From positions 2,046,001 to 2,110,000 of the forward strand of contig NZ_HG917868.1 of the NCBI RefSeq assembly GCF_000577895.1: DNA of 64,000 bases, in the 5' to 3' direction. Source of the stretch: Clostridium bornimense (GTDB lineage Bacteria; Bacillota; Clostridia; Clostridiales; Clostridiaceae). The notes under the pieces are model-generated. The model was not told the origin of the DNA and did not search any database. It worked only from the letters and a program-made list of their open reading frames with translations. The position numbers were made by a program, and so were the translations under genes. The stretch's first letter is position 1. Each line of letters opens with the position of its first letter. Positions 45,792 to 53,426 of the stretch are shown here, in pieces.

Positions 45792-47018
45792 ATGAATCTT
45801 TGTGGAATAATAGCCGAATATAATCCAATGCATCTCGGTCATGTTTATCATATAGAAGAAACAAAAAAGAAAACTAATTGTGATGGCATCGTATGCATTC
45901 TTAGTGGAAATTTTGTTCAAAGAGGTCTCCCTAGTATATTAGATAAATGGACTAGAGCAAAAATAGCTATTGAATCAGGAGTAGATTTAGTAATAGAATT
46001 ACCTGCAGTTTTTGCAGTGTCTTCTGCTGAGCATTTTGCTTTCGGTGGAGTATCTTTATTAAATAACTTAAATGTCATTGATTATATATCTTTTGGTTCT
46101 GAAGAAGGTAACTTATTATTAATAGATCGAATAAGTGATTTGCTTATTAAAGAACCATTAGAATATAAAAATTTATTAAAAGAAAATTTAAATAGTGGTT
46201 TATCTTATCCTGTGGCTCGCATGGAATCTATAAAAACTTTTTTAAATTTATCAGCTAATGAGATTTCTATATTAAATCAATCAAATAATATATTGTCCCT
46301 AGAATACCTTAAAGCTATAAAAACTTTAAATAGTAAAATTGAACCTACTACTATAAAAAGGCTAGGCGCTAGTTATAACTCTACAGAAGTATCATCTAGT
46401 TTTCCTTCTGCCTCTGGAGTAAGGGCATTTTTAAAAGATGGCGGTAATATAAATACTCTTAATGATAAACTACCAAAATCATCTATATTAGAAACAGGCA
46501 AAAACTTAGATAACTTAGTTTTTCCTTCTGATATGTTTCCATATATAAAATATAAGCTACTTACTAACAGTGAAAGTATTTCTAGAATATATGATGTTTC
46601 TGAAGGTATTGATAATAAAATTTTAAAAGAAATTATTAATTCAAATTCTCTAGAAGAATTACTTATGAATATAAAGAGCAAAAGATATGCTTATACTAGG
46701 CTATCCCGTATTCTTTGCAAGCTTTTTATAGGACTTGAAAACTTTGATGTTCAATCTATAGTAAAAAAGCCAGTAGAATATGCACGTATTTTAGGACTTA
46801 ATTCTACAGGAGCAGAAATAATAAAAGAAATTAAGAAAAAATCTGATATAGAAATAATCACAAAATTTCCTAGGAAATATTCAAATCCATCATTAGAAAT
46901 AGATCTACTAGCTACAAAAGCTTATTCTATGCTAAATAAGAACATTGATCCAATGGATGACTATAAAAAAGGACCTTATGTCAGTGCACAGTTGTCAGTG
47001 CACAGTTCACAGTTATAA
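45792..47018 (+). CDS. tmcAL: tRNA(Met) cytidine acetate ligase
   Basis: 408 residues from ATG 45792 (AAAGGAG 5 nt upstream; eight earlier open codons include the ribosome binding site). Nucleotidyltransferase-like motif GIIAEYNPMHLGHVYHIEE and CILSGNFVQRG..SILDKWTRA identify TmcAL/YlbM, which activates acetate with ATP to form N4-acetylcytidine in elongator tRNA-Met. The final residues (VSAQLSVHSSQL) are encoded by CAGTGCACAGTT-type repeats that continue past the stop, so the tail looks recruited from repeat DNA. Divergent from pta. Confidence 0.9.
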   Translation: MNLCGIIAEYNPMHLGHVYHIEETKKKTNCDGIVCILSGNFVQRGLPSILDKWTRAKIAIESGVDLVIELPAVFAVSSAEHFAFGGVSLLNNLNVIDYISFGSEEGNLLLIDRISDLLIKEPLEYKNLLKENLNSGLSYPVARMESIKTFLNLSANEISILNQSNNILSLEYLKAIKTLNSKIEPTTIKRLGASYNSTEVSSSFPSASGVRAFLKDGGNINTLNDKLPKSSILETGKNLDNLVFPSDMFPYIKYKLLTNSESISRIYDVSEGIDNKILKEIINSNSLEELLMNIKSKRYAYTRLSRILCKLFIGLENFDVQSIVKKPVEYARILGLNSTGAEIIKEIKKKSDIEIITKFPRKYSNPSLEIDLLATKAYSMLNKNIDPMDDYKKGPYVSAQLSVHSSQL

Positions 47019-47045
47019 ATGTGCACTTCACAATTGTAAATGCAC
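46982..47045 (+). repeat. CAGTGCACAGTT-type degenerate direct repeats
   Basis: CAGTGCACAGTTGT, CAGTGCACAGTTCACAGTT, then GTGCACTTCACAATTGT and TGCACA units. They span the last codons and the 3' end of tmcAL and resemble the GTGAATTGTGAA units near 48.5 kb. Confidence 0.6.
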
Positions 47046-47074
47046 ATTATATAGTAAGTTGAATTTTGTGTATT

Positions 47075-47126
47075 AAAAAAAGCAATTACTAATGAATTTC
47101 TATCAAATTAGTAATTGCATTTTTTA
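47075..47126. terminator. Bidirectional terminator between tmcAL and the DUF2812 gene
   Basis: Arms GCAATTACTAATgaA / TtAgATTAGTAATTGC-type stem (GCAATTACTAAT / ATTAGTAATTGC perfect) with A and T runs. Confidence 0.85.
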
Positions 47127-47149
47127 TCACTTATTTATACATAAAAATA

Positions 47150-47851
47150 TCAGTTGCATTTTTTATATTTTCTACACTCAATAAAACTAAAAATACTTGG
47201 AAAAAGCCAAAGCAAATCTAAATAATCTTTTTTTAACACACCTTCTATTGTAAATATAATAAATAAAATGCCAACGATTAAATGTAACTTCCAGAAATTT
47301 TTATTACTTAATATCGAGCTATTTCCATTCAGATTTTTAATTCTAGCCTTATATGCTAGGTAAGGCATTAAATTAAAAATAAGAACAATAATATCAGCCA
47401 TAAACAAGACTACTAAAAAGAAAAATATGGGTCTTATAATAGCCATGGAAACTATAATAGATAATGTTAATATTACAGCTATTATTGAAGAAACTACTAC
47501 TCCTTTTTTGCATTTATATTCCATTAATAAATACTTATCTATTTCTGTATCTAAATCACTATAAATAGATTTAGTCCCAGCTGGAGCTGAAAAAATATTC
47601 ATTTTATTTCCTATTGAAACTACAAGTTCCCATCCAGCTTCTTTAAATATCGAAAAGTATTCCTCATCTGCATTATCTTGATAATCTAGACTATATATTA
47701 TATTTCGAGGTGTATCTTTTCGTAACTTATAAAAAAATCCACCTACTATAGAGTCTAATAACCACCCTTCTTTAGCATACTCACTTAATTTTTTCATATC
47801 TTCTTCTTCATTAAATGCAAGCCCGCTAATACCAACATACTTATTTTTCAT
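47150..47851 (-). CDS. DUF2812 membrane protein
   Basis: 233 residues. The N-terminal soluble domain (WLLDSIVGGFFYKLRKDTPRNIIYSLDYQ, EYFSIFKEAGWELV) is the DUF2812 pattern, followed by four hydrophobic helices. Such genes are nearly always coupled to a PadR-family regulator, as here, with an 11-nt overlap. Probably an envelope-stress or drug-responsive membrane protein; its mechanism is unknown. Confidence 0.85.
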   Translation of the reverse strand: MKNKYVGISGLAFNEEEDMKKLSEYAKEGWLLDSIVGGFFYKLRKDTPRNIIYSLDYQDNADEEYFSIFKEAGWELVVSIGNKMNIFSAPAGTKSIYSDLDTEIDKYLLMEYKCKKGVVVSSIIAVILTLSIIVSMAIIRPIFFFLVVLFMADIIVLIFNLMPYLAYKARIKNLNGNSSILSNKNFWKLHLIVGILFIIFTIEGVLKKDYLDLLWLFPSIFSFIECRKYKKCN

Positions 47852-48185
47852 AATCTCCCTCCTTATCTAACTTTAAAAATCTTTCAGCAAATTTAATCAT
47901 TTGTTTTTTTCGTTCTATTTCTTTTAAAAGCATCTCCATACCTTTATCTGTTATTTTGTATATCTTCTTATTTTTATCTGAATCAGACAGTTCCACTAAA
48001 CCTGACTCTAAAAGTTTCTTTAATGTTGTATACATCGATGCTGGACCAATAGTAACTTCATTTTCACTAAATTTTTCAATAGTTTTCATTATTAAATATC
48101 CATGTTGTTCTTTTACAACACTAGATAAAATATAAAACGCAGCATCTGTTAATTGATTCGTATCAATAGAATTTTTTCTTGGCAT
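47841..48185 (-). CDS. PadR-family transcriptional regulator
   Basis: 114 residues. Winged-helix PadR domain: LTDAAFYILSSVVKEQHGYLIMKTIEKFS, then IGPASMYTTLKKLLESGLVE and KIYKITDKGMEMLLKEIER. Short C-terminal helix as in PadR subfamily 2. It probably represses its own operon, since two 17-bp near-perfect palindromes lie in its promoter region. AGAGGA precedes the ATG. Confidence 0.9.
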   Translation of the reverse strand: MPRKNSIDTNQLTDAAFYILSSVVKEQHGYLIMKTIEKFSENEVTIGPASMYTTLKKLLESGLVELSDSDKNKKIYKITDKGMEMLLKEIERKKQMIKFAERFLKLDKEGDYEK

Positions 48186-48208
48186 AAAATTTTCCTCTCT
48201 TTATTATT

Positions 48209-48263
48209 ATATCATTAAATGATATATCACTTAATATTATATCATTTAATGATATATTGTAAA
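48209..48263 (-). promoter_or_regulatory. PadR operon promoter with paired palindromic operators
   Basis: Two palindromes, ATATCATTAAATGATAT (48209-48225) and ATATCATTTAATGATAT (48239-48255), have centres exactly 30 bp apart. On the minus strand TTTACA (48258-48263) and TATAAT (48236-48241) are spaced 16 bp, so the second palindrome fills the -35/-10 spacer and the first lies downstream of the -10. This is classical autorepressor geometry. Confidence 0.8.
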
Positions 48264-48295
48264 GTATTTACTTTTATATGTTTAAAATCGTATTT

Positions 48296-48535
48296 ATCAT
48301 CTGTTCTAGATAAGTAGTGGTAAAGTCAACTATGCTACTAAACTCATATATCTAACCTATCATAAAAAAATAAGCTACATGAAAGTACAACTTTCATTAG
48401 CCCCCCGTAAAACACCATCCAAGGCCTAATTTCAATTATAAAACACGACTCAATAACACCTACAGACACCATACTTAAATTCTAAGAAATTCCGCAGGAA
48501 TTTCCACCACAATTGTGAATTGTGAATCGTGAATT
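48296..48535 (+). repeat. Composite interspersed repeat, copy G (variant)
   Basis: Contains CATCTGTTCTAGATAAGTAG (the CACTACTTA..AGAAC block in opposite orientation), CTACATGAAAGTACAACTTTC, CCCCCCGTAA, the perfect hairpin GAAATTCC-GC-AGGAATTTC (about 48485-48503), and an end of GTGAATTGTGAATCGTGAA units instead of TGTGCC units. It runs to within 35 nt of the ylbJ ribosome binding site. It fills the 48.19-48.58 kb interval with the PadR operators. Confidence 0.7.
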
Positions 48536-48579
48536 TTTCACATCCCTCTCTCATATATTTCTATAGAGGAGGTGTGCTC

Positions 48580-49521
48580 TTGTTAATCTTACTTATATCA
48601 ATATTCATACTAATGATGGTGATAAGTCCTACTATTGCTTTAACCGCTACTTTAAATGGTGCTAAATTATTTTTCTTCAATGTGTTTCCTGCACTATTTA
48701 TGTTCTCAGTTCTTTGTAATTTAATCGTTTCTTTAGGTGGTATAGAGTTATATAGCAAATTATTTGGTGGGCTTCTTTGTAAACCACTTAGACTGCCAAG
48801 GAAATGTGCTACTGCAGTAATTATCTCCATCTTATGTGGCTATCCTTTAGGTACAAAATACTCTGGGGATTTATATAGAAATGGTGATATAAATTTTAGT
48901 ACTTTTAAACGGCTAGTTATTATAGCTTCTACTCCTAGCCCTATTTTTGTTATTGGATCTGTTGGAGTATTGATGCTAAACAATGTTACATTAGGATACA
49001 TATTACTTATATCATCTTACATATCTGCATTTATATTATCTTTTATATTAAAAATAGATAAGAGTAGAAATACTATTAATATTAATAAAACTAATAGAGA
49101 AAGTCTTCCTTTTAGTAAGTGCTTTTTAAATTCTGTTGAGCAAAGTATATCTACAGTACTTATGGTAGGTGGTTTTATAATATTTTTTAATGTTTTATGT
49201 ACTTTTTTAAATGATTTAGTTTTTTCAAAATTGCCTTTTTCTTTTGTCGGAGGAATTTTAGCTGGAATTTTAGAAATGACAAATGGTTGTAAAATAATAT
49301 CCACCTCAGCAATTTCAATGCAAATTATTATTCCTATAATTGCATTTTTCCTTACCTTCGGTGGATTAAGTATACTTAGTCAATGCTATTCATTTATATA
49401 TGATTTAAAAATAAATTTCTTATATTTCGTTAAATATAAATTTTTATTTGGTTTAATTAATAGTGCAGTGGCCTTTGTAGTATTTAACTTATTTAGTTAC
49501 ATTACTGCTTGTACCTTTTAA
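48580..49521 (+). CDS. ylbJ: Sporulation integral membrane protein YlbJ
   Basis: 313 residues from TTG 48580, preceded by GAGGAGG with 7-nt spacing. The frame is open from GTG 48529, but those codons are repeat DNA and the ribosome binding site. About eight membrane helices with NVFPALFMFSVL, CGYPLGTKYSGDLY and GGILAGILEMTNG, all YlbJ/SpoVV family features. YlbJ (SpoVV) lies in the outer forespore membrane and is needed to move dipicolinic acid to the forespore. Its tail overlaps the convergent coiled-coil gene by 33 nt. Confidence 0.88.
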   Translation: MLILLISIFILMMVISPTIALTATLNGAKLFFFNVFPALFMFSVLCNLIVSLGGIELYSKLFGGLLCKPLRLPRKCATAVIISILCGYPLGTKYSGDLYRNGDINFSTFKRLVIIASTPSPIFVIGSVGVLMLNNVTLGYILLISSYISAFILSFILKIDKSRNTININKTNRESLPFSKCFLNSVEQSISTVLMVGGFIIFFNVLCTFLNDLVFSKLPFSFVGGILAGILEMTNGCKIISTSAISMQIIIPIIAFFLTFGGLSILSQCYSFIYDLKINFLYFVKYKFLFGLINSAVAFVVFNLFSYITACTF

Positions 49522-50043
49522 TTCTTTTATATTTTCTCTAAGCTCCACAGATGTGGAGTTTAGCATATTATTTACTTTATCTCTAAACTTCTTACTTTCT
49601 ATTTCAATAACTGATAAGTATTCTTCCTTTTTACTAGATATTGCAGCATTTAGTTCTTCTATTATTTCTGCAGAATATTCTCTAGATCCAATTCTTATTT
49701 CTTTTGCTTCTAACTGAGCTTTTGCTATAATCTCTTCTGCTACTTTTTTTGCATCACTTACTATATCATGATTTTCAACTTCATTTTTTATGTATTCTAT
49801 TTTATCTCTTCTAACTTCTTCTGCATGAGCCTCTGCTTCACTTAAAATTCTATCTTTTTCCCCTAACATCCATTGCGCTTTTCTAAATTCTTCTGGAAGT
49901 AAATTTATAATTTCTTCTGTAACCTCCATGATTTCCTTTTTACTAATCATAATTTTCCCGCTCATAGGCACTTTAGCTGCATTATTTATAATTTCTTGTA
50001 AATACTCTAATAATTGAACTACTTCCAATTTATTTACTTCCAT
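49489..50043 (-). CDS. Coiled-coil protein (clostridial coaD-linked, DivIVA-like)
   Basis: 184 residues. Strongly charged and helical; residues about 70-165 are a predicted coiled coil ([22 protein letters not shown]..., [34 protein letters not shown]) like DivIVA/ATP-synthase-b-type stalks. No catalytic motif is visible, though relatives are often labelled ATPase. Follows coaD with a 14-nt overlap, so it is translationally coupled. Function unknown. Confidence 0.75.
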   Translation of the reverse strand: MEVNKLEVVQLLEYLQEIINNAAKVPMSGKIMISKKEIMEVTEEIINLLPEEFRKAQWMLGEKDRILSEAEAHAEEVRRDKIEYIKNEVENHDIVSDAKKVAEEIIAKAQLEAKEIRIGSREYSAEIIEELNAAISSKKEEYLSVIEIESKKFRDKVNNMLNSTSVELRENIKELKGTSSNVTK

Positions 50044-50539
50044 CTTGCTCTGCCTCCTTAACCTTTCTCACTTTTTCCTTTAAGTCTCCTATTATCATTG
50101 ATGGTATTAACCCCTCTACTGATCCATCAAAAAATGCCACTTGTTTAACTGATGATGAACTTAAAAATGAATATTCCGCCGAAGTCATCATAAAAACAGT
50201 TTCCACATTAGAATTTAATTTATTATTCATAAGAGCCATTTGAAACTCATATTCAAAGTCTGAAACAGCTCTTAATCCTTTTATTATTATATTAGTTTCC
50301 TTCTTTTCTAAGAAATCTACTAATAATCCCTCAAAAGATTCTACTTCTACATTATCGAGGTCTTTTGTGACCTTCTTTATAAGTTCTACCCTTTCTTCTG
50401 CTGAAAATAATCCTTTTTTTGTTGGATTAATAAGTATCGCAACAATAACCTTATCAAAGACTTTTAGAGCTCTTTCTATAATATCTAAATGTCCATTGGT
50501 TATTGGATCAAAACTTCCTGGATATACCGCAATTCTCAT
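50030..50539 (-). CDS. coaD: Phosphopantetheine adenylyltransferase
   Basis: 169 residues from ATG 50539, with AGGGAG upstream; six earlier codons are open but lack a site. [21 protein letters not shown] contains the T/HxGH nucleotidyltransferase motif, with [13 protein letters not shown] and [17 protein letters not shown] conserved. Penultimate step of coenzyme A synthesis. Cotranscribed with rsmD upstream, as in Bacillus (ylbH-ylbI). Confidence 0.95.
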   Translation of the reverse strand: MRIAVYPGSFDPITNGHLDIIERALKVFDKVIVAILINPTKKGLFSAEERVELIKKVTKDLDNVEVESFEGLLVDFLEKKETNIIIKGLRAVSDFEYEFQMALMNNKLNSNVETVFMMTSAEYSFLSSSSVKQVAFFDGSVEGLIPSMIIGDLKEKVRKVKEAEQDGSK

Positions 50540-50574
50540 AATTTTCTCCCTATCCACACATAAATTTAGTTATT

Positions 50575-51132
50575 TTAATTTTCTATTCTATAAAAAATAA
50601 CTGTAGTATTCCCATACTTTCTTTTATCATATAACTTTATATTTTCAAATCCTTCATAGATTTCTTCACTTGAATCTATCTTAGTTACTATTATTCCGTC
50701 CTCTTTTAATAGCTCTAGATTATGTATTATTTCCATAGCTGGAGGAATCATTTCTTTTGCATAAGGTGGATCTATAAATATTAAATCAAATATCTCCCCT
50801 CTTCTCTTAAATTCTCTTAATGCATCATAAGCATCCATATTTAATGTTGTACATACATCTTGAAATTTTAAATTTTCTACATTTGCTTGAAGATTTTTAT
50901 ATGCTCTTGGACTTTTATCCACAAGATATACTCTTTTTGCCCATCTACTAGCTGTTTCAAGTCCTAAACTTCCTGTTCCTGAGAATATATCACAAGCCAC
51001 AGCATCTGGTGTTTTATTTTGTATTATATTAAAAATTGATTCTTTTATTCTATCTAATGTCGGTCTTGTTTCCATGCTTTCTGGAGATAATATCTTTCTT
51101 CCTCTCGCTTTACCAGAAATTATTCTCATCAT
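50575..51132 (-). CDS. rsmD: 16S rRNA (guanine966-N2)-methyltransferase
   Basis: 185 residues. MRIISGKARGRKILSP, TRPTLDRIKESIFNI, the SAM motif FSGTGSLGLEA-type (CDIFSGTGSLGLETASR) and the catalytic DPPY (IFIDPPYAKE) are conserved. Two adjacent ATGs could start translation. The first gene of rsmD-coaD-coiled-coil; TTGACA at 51217-51222 (minus strand) with a CATATAAT-like -10 is a likely promoter. Confidence 0.94.
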   Translation of the reverse strand: MMRIISGKARGRKILSPESMETRPTLDRIKESIFNIIQNKTPDAVACDIFSGTGSLGLETASRWAKRVYLVDKSPRAYKNLQANVENLKFQDVCTTLNMDAYDALREFKRRGEIFDLIFIDPPYAKEMIPPAMEIIHNLELLKEDGIIVTKIDSSEEIYEGFENIKLYDKRKYGNTTVIFYRIEN

Positions 51133-51266
51133 TTGTCCTCCCTATTTTACATTCTTTTTTTATTTTATCATATTGAATTATTTTATACAAAATTATATGT
51201 ATAAATACTTGTAATTTGTCAATAATATAATCGATGCCAAATGGCTCTTCCTATAATTCTCCTCAT

Positions 51267-51294
51267 AAAAGGGTGGTACTATCCACCCTTTTAC
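51267..51294 (-). terminator. Rho-independent terminator of recG
   Basis: Perfect AAAAGGGTGG / CCACCCTTTT stem about 20 nt after the recG stop. Confidence 0.85.
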
Positions 51295-51311
51295 TTTTCC
51301 CTATATATTCT

Positions 51312-53339
51312 CTAATTGAAAGATATATACTCATCATAGCTTTCTAACCTTAAAATCATCTCATCTTTTATTCGTATATCTTCTTCTTCTTTACTATTTA
51401 AAAGTACCTTTGCCTCATTATTAGCATCTCTTAAAAGATCAAAATCCTCAAAGATATCACTTAATATAAGGCCATCTTCTCCACTTTGTCTAAATCCAAA
51501 TAGATCTCCAGTCCCCCTAAGTTTTAAATCTTCTTGTGATATATAAAATCCGTCATTAGATTCTTCCATTATAGCCATTCTTCTACGTGTCTTTTCACTT
51601 TTACAATTTCCTACTAAAAAGCAATAAGACTTATATTCACCTCTTCCAACTCTACCTCTAAGTTGATGCAATTGTGACAGACCAAATCTCTCACAATTTT
51701 CTATTATCATTACATTGGAATTTGGTACATTTATTCCTACCTCTATTACTGTTGTAGAAATCAATATTTTTATCTCTTTATTTTTAAACCTATTCATTAT
51801 ATCATCTTTTTCTTTTGGCTTCATTTTACCATGTAAAATTTCTATAGGTTCTTCTTTAAAGTAGTCTTCTTTTAACTCCTTATACAACTTCTCTACAGAT
51901 GTCAAATCTCCATCTTTATCTTCTTCAATCAATGGGCATACTACATATCCTTGTCTTCCCTCTTCTAACTGCTGCTTTAAAAATTCATACACTTTATACT
52001 TTCTATTACTATCTATAAACTTTGTATCTATCTTTTTTCTTCCTGGTGGTAATTCATCAATTACAGATACATCTAAATCACCATATATGTATAAACTTAA
52101 TGTCCTTGGAATTGGTGTTGCTGTCATAACTAATATATCTGCCTTATTTTCTTTAGAATATAACTTATTTCTTTGTGCTACACCAAACCTATGTTGTTCA
52201 TCAGCTACAATAATTCCTAATTTTTTAAATTCTACATCATCTTCTATTAATGCATGAGTTCCAATTAATATATCAATTTCTCCATTATAAAGTCTCTCTT
52301 TTATATCTCTTTTTTCTTTTAATGTTCTTGACCCTACTAGCAATTCTATATTTAAATTAAAATTTGCAAATAACTTCTTAAATTCCTCATAGTGCTGCGT
52401 AGCTAATATTTCCGTTGGTGCCATTACACAACCTTGGTATCCATTAATAACTACATTAAATACAGCTATAGCGGCAACTACAGTCTTTCCTGACCCAACA
52501 TCTCCTTGCAATAACCTATTCATAGCTGTATCTTTCTTTTCATCTTTTAATATTTCTCTTACAGCTCTGCTTTGTGCTGACGTCAATGTAAAGGGTAATT
52601 GCTCTTTTAAATCTGAAAGCTCTTTTGTTATATTAAATTTAATGCCTTTTTTATTGTTATTTATATAATCTTTAAGCATCAATACCTTTAAAGAATAAGA
52701 AAATAACTCCTGAAACTTAAGTCTTCTTGTTGCTTCTTTAAGTGATTCTGAACTTTCTGGAAAATGTATATTTTTAAGTGCCTCATCCAACGAACAAAAA
52801 TTAAACTTTTTTATTATTCTTTCTGGTAAATTTTCTTCTACACTGACAGTTTCTAATAAACCTTTTATAGTCTTGATCATATAAGAATTTTTCAGAGAAC
52901 CTTTTAGTGGATAAACAGGCATTATATTTTTTTTATTATCTTCACCTTTAAAAATTGTAGGGTTTGATAACGTTACCTTCCCTCTCAAAAATTTTGCTTT
53001 TCCCATAAGTATGTAAGTATTCCCTACTTTATAGACATTTCTTATATATGTGACATTAAACCAATACACTTCAAAAGTTCCACCATCACCTTCTAAAACG
53101 CCATGAGTTATAGTCTTATATCCACTCTTTCTTTGGTTAAGGCTCTTAAGCCTTCCCATAAGTACAACTTTTTCTCCTTCTTCTACTTCATCTATGGATT
53201 TTACTCTTTCAATATTCTCATATGTTCTTGGAAAATAGAGCATCAAGTCATATATAGTAAATACCCCACACTTATTAAGCTCCGTCTTAGCTTTTTCTCC
53301 AATGCCTTTTAGCGTTATTATATCATCAGAAATATTCAT
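51312..53339 (-). CDS. recG: ATP-dependent DNA helicase RecG
   Basis: 675 residues, normal length. OB-fold wedge domain about 60-150, then helicase motifs: LLQGDVGSGKTVVAA (I), ADEQHRFGVAQR (DEQH, II), TATPIPRTL (III), STTVIEVGINVPNS and QLHQLRGRVGRGEYKSYC (VI). Remodels stalled replication forks and Holliday junctions. Between it and fakA lies a terminator, so it probably has its own promoter. Confidence 0.96.
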   Translation of the reverse strand: MNISDDIITLKGIGEKAKTELNKCGVFTIYDLMLYFPRTYENIERVKSIDEVEEGEKVVLMGRLKSLNQRKSGYKTITHGVLEGDGGTFEVYWFNVTYIRNVYKVGNTYILMGKAKFLRGKVTLSNPTIFKGEDNKKNIMPVYPLKGSLKNSYMIKTIKGLLETVSVEENLPERIIKKFNFCSLDEALKNIHFPESSESLKEATRRLKFQELFSYSLKVLMLKDYINNNKKGIKFNITKELSDLKEQLPFTLTSAQSRAVREILKDEKKDTAMNRLLQGDVGSGKTVVAAIAVFNVVINGYQGCVMAPTEILATQHYEEFKKLFANFNLNIELLVGSRTLKEKRDIKERLYNGEIDILIGTHALIEDDVEFKKLGIIVADEQHRFGVAQRNKLYSKENKADILVMTATPIPRTLSLYIYGDLDVSVIDELPPGRKKIDTKFIDSNRKYKVYEFLKQQLEEGRQGYVVCPLIEEDKDGDLTSVEKLYKELKEDYFKEEPIEILHGKMKPKEKDDIMNRFKNKEIKILISTTVIEVGINVPNSNVMIIENCERFGLSQLHQLRGRVGRGEYKSYCFLVGNCKSEKTRRRMAIMEESNDGFYISQEDLKLRGTGDLFGFRQSGEDGLILSDIFEDFDLLRDANNEAKVLLNSKEEEDIRIKDEMILRLESYDEYISFN

Positions 53340-53355
53340 ATTTTATACACCTCAA

Positions 53356-53407
53356 TAAAAAATCCATGAATCATCCAATTATATTATTGGTAAAATTCAT
53401 GGATTTA
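53356..53407 (-). terminator. Rho-independent terminator of the yloU-fakA unit
   Basis: Minus-strand AAATCCATGAATtTTACCAAT / ATTGGATGATTCATGGATTTTTT-type stem (core AAATCCATGAAT / ATTCATGGATTT) after the fakA stop. Confidence 0.8.
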
Positions 53408-53426
53408 TTTCAATTTCTTTGTATAA

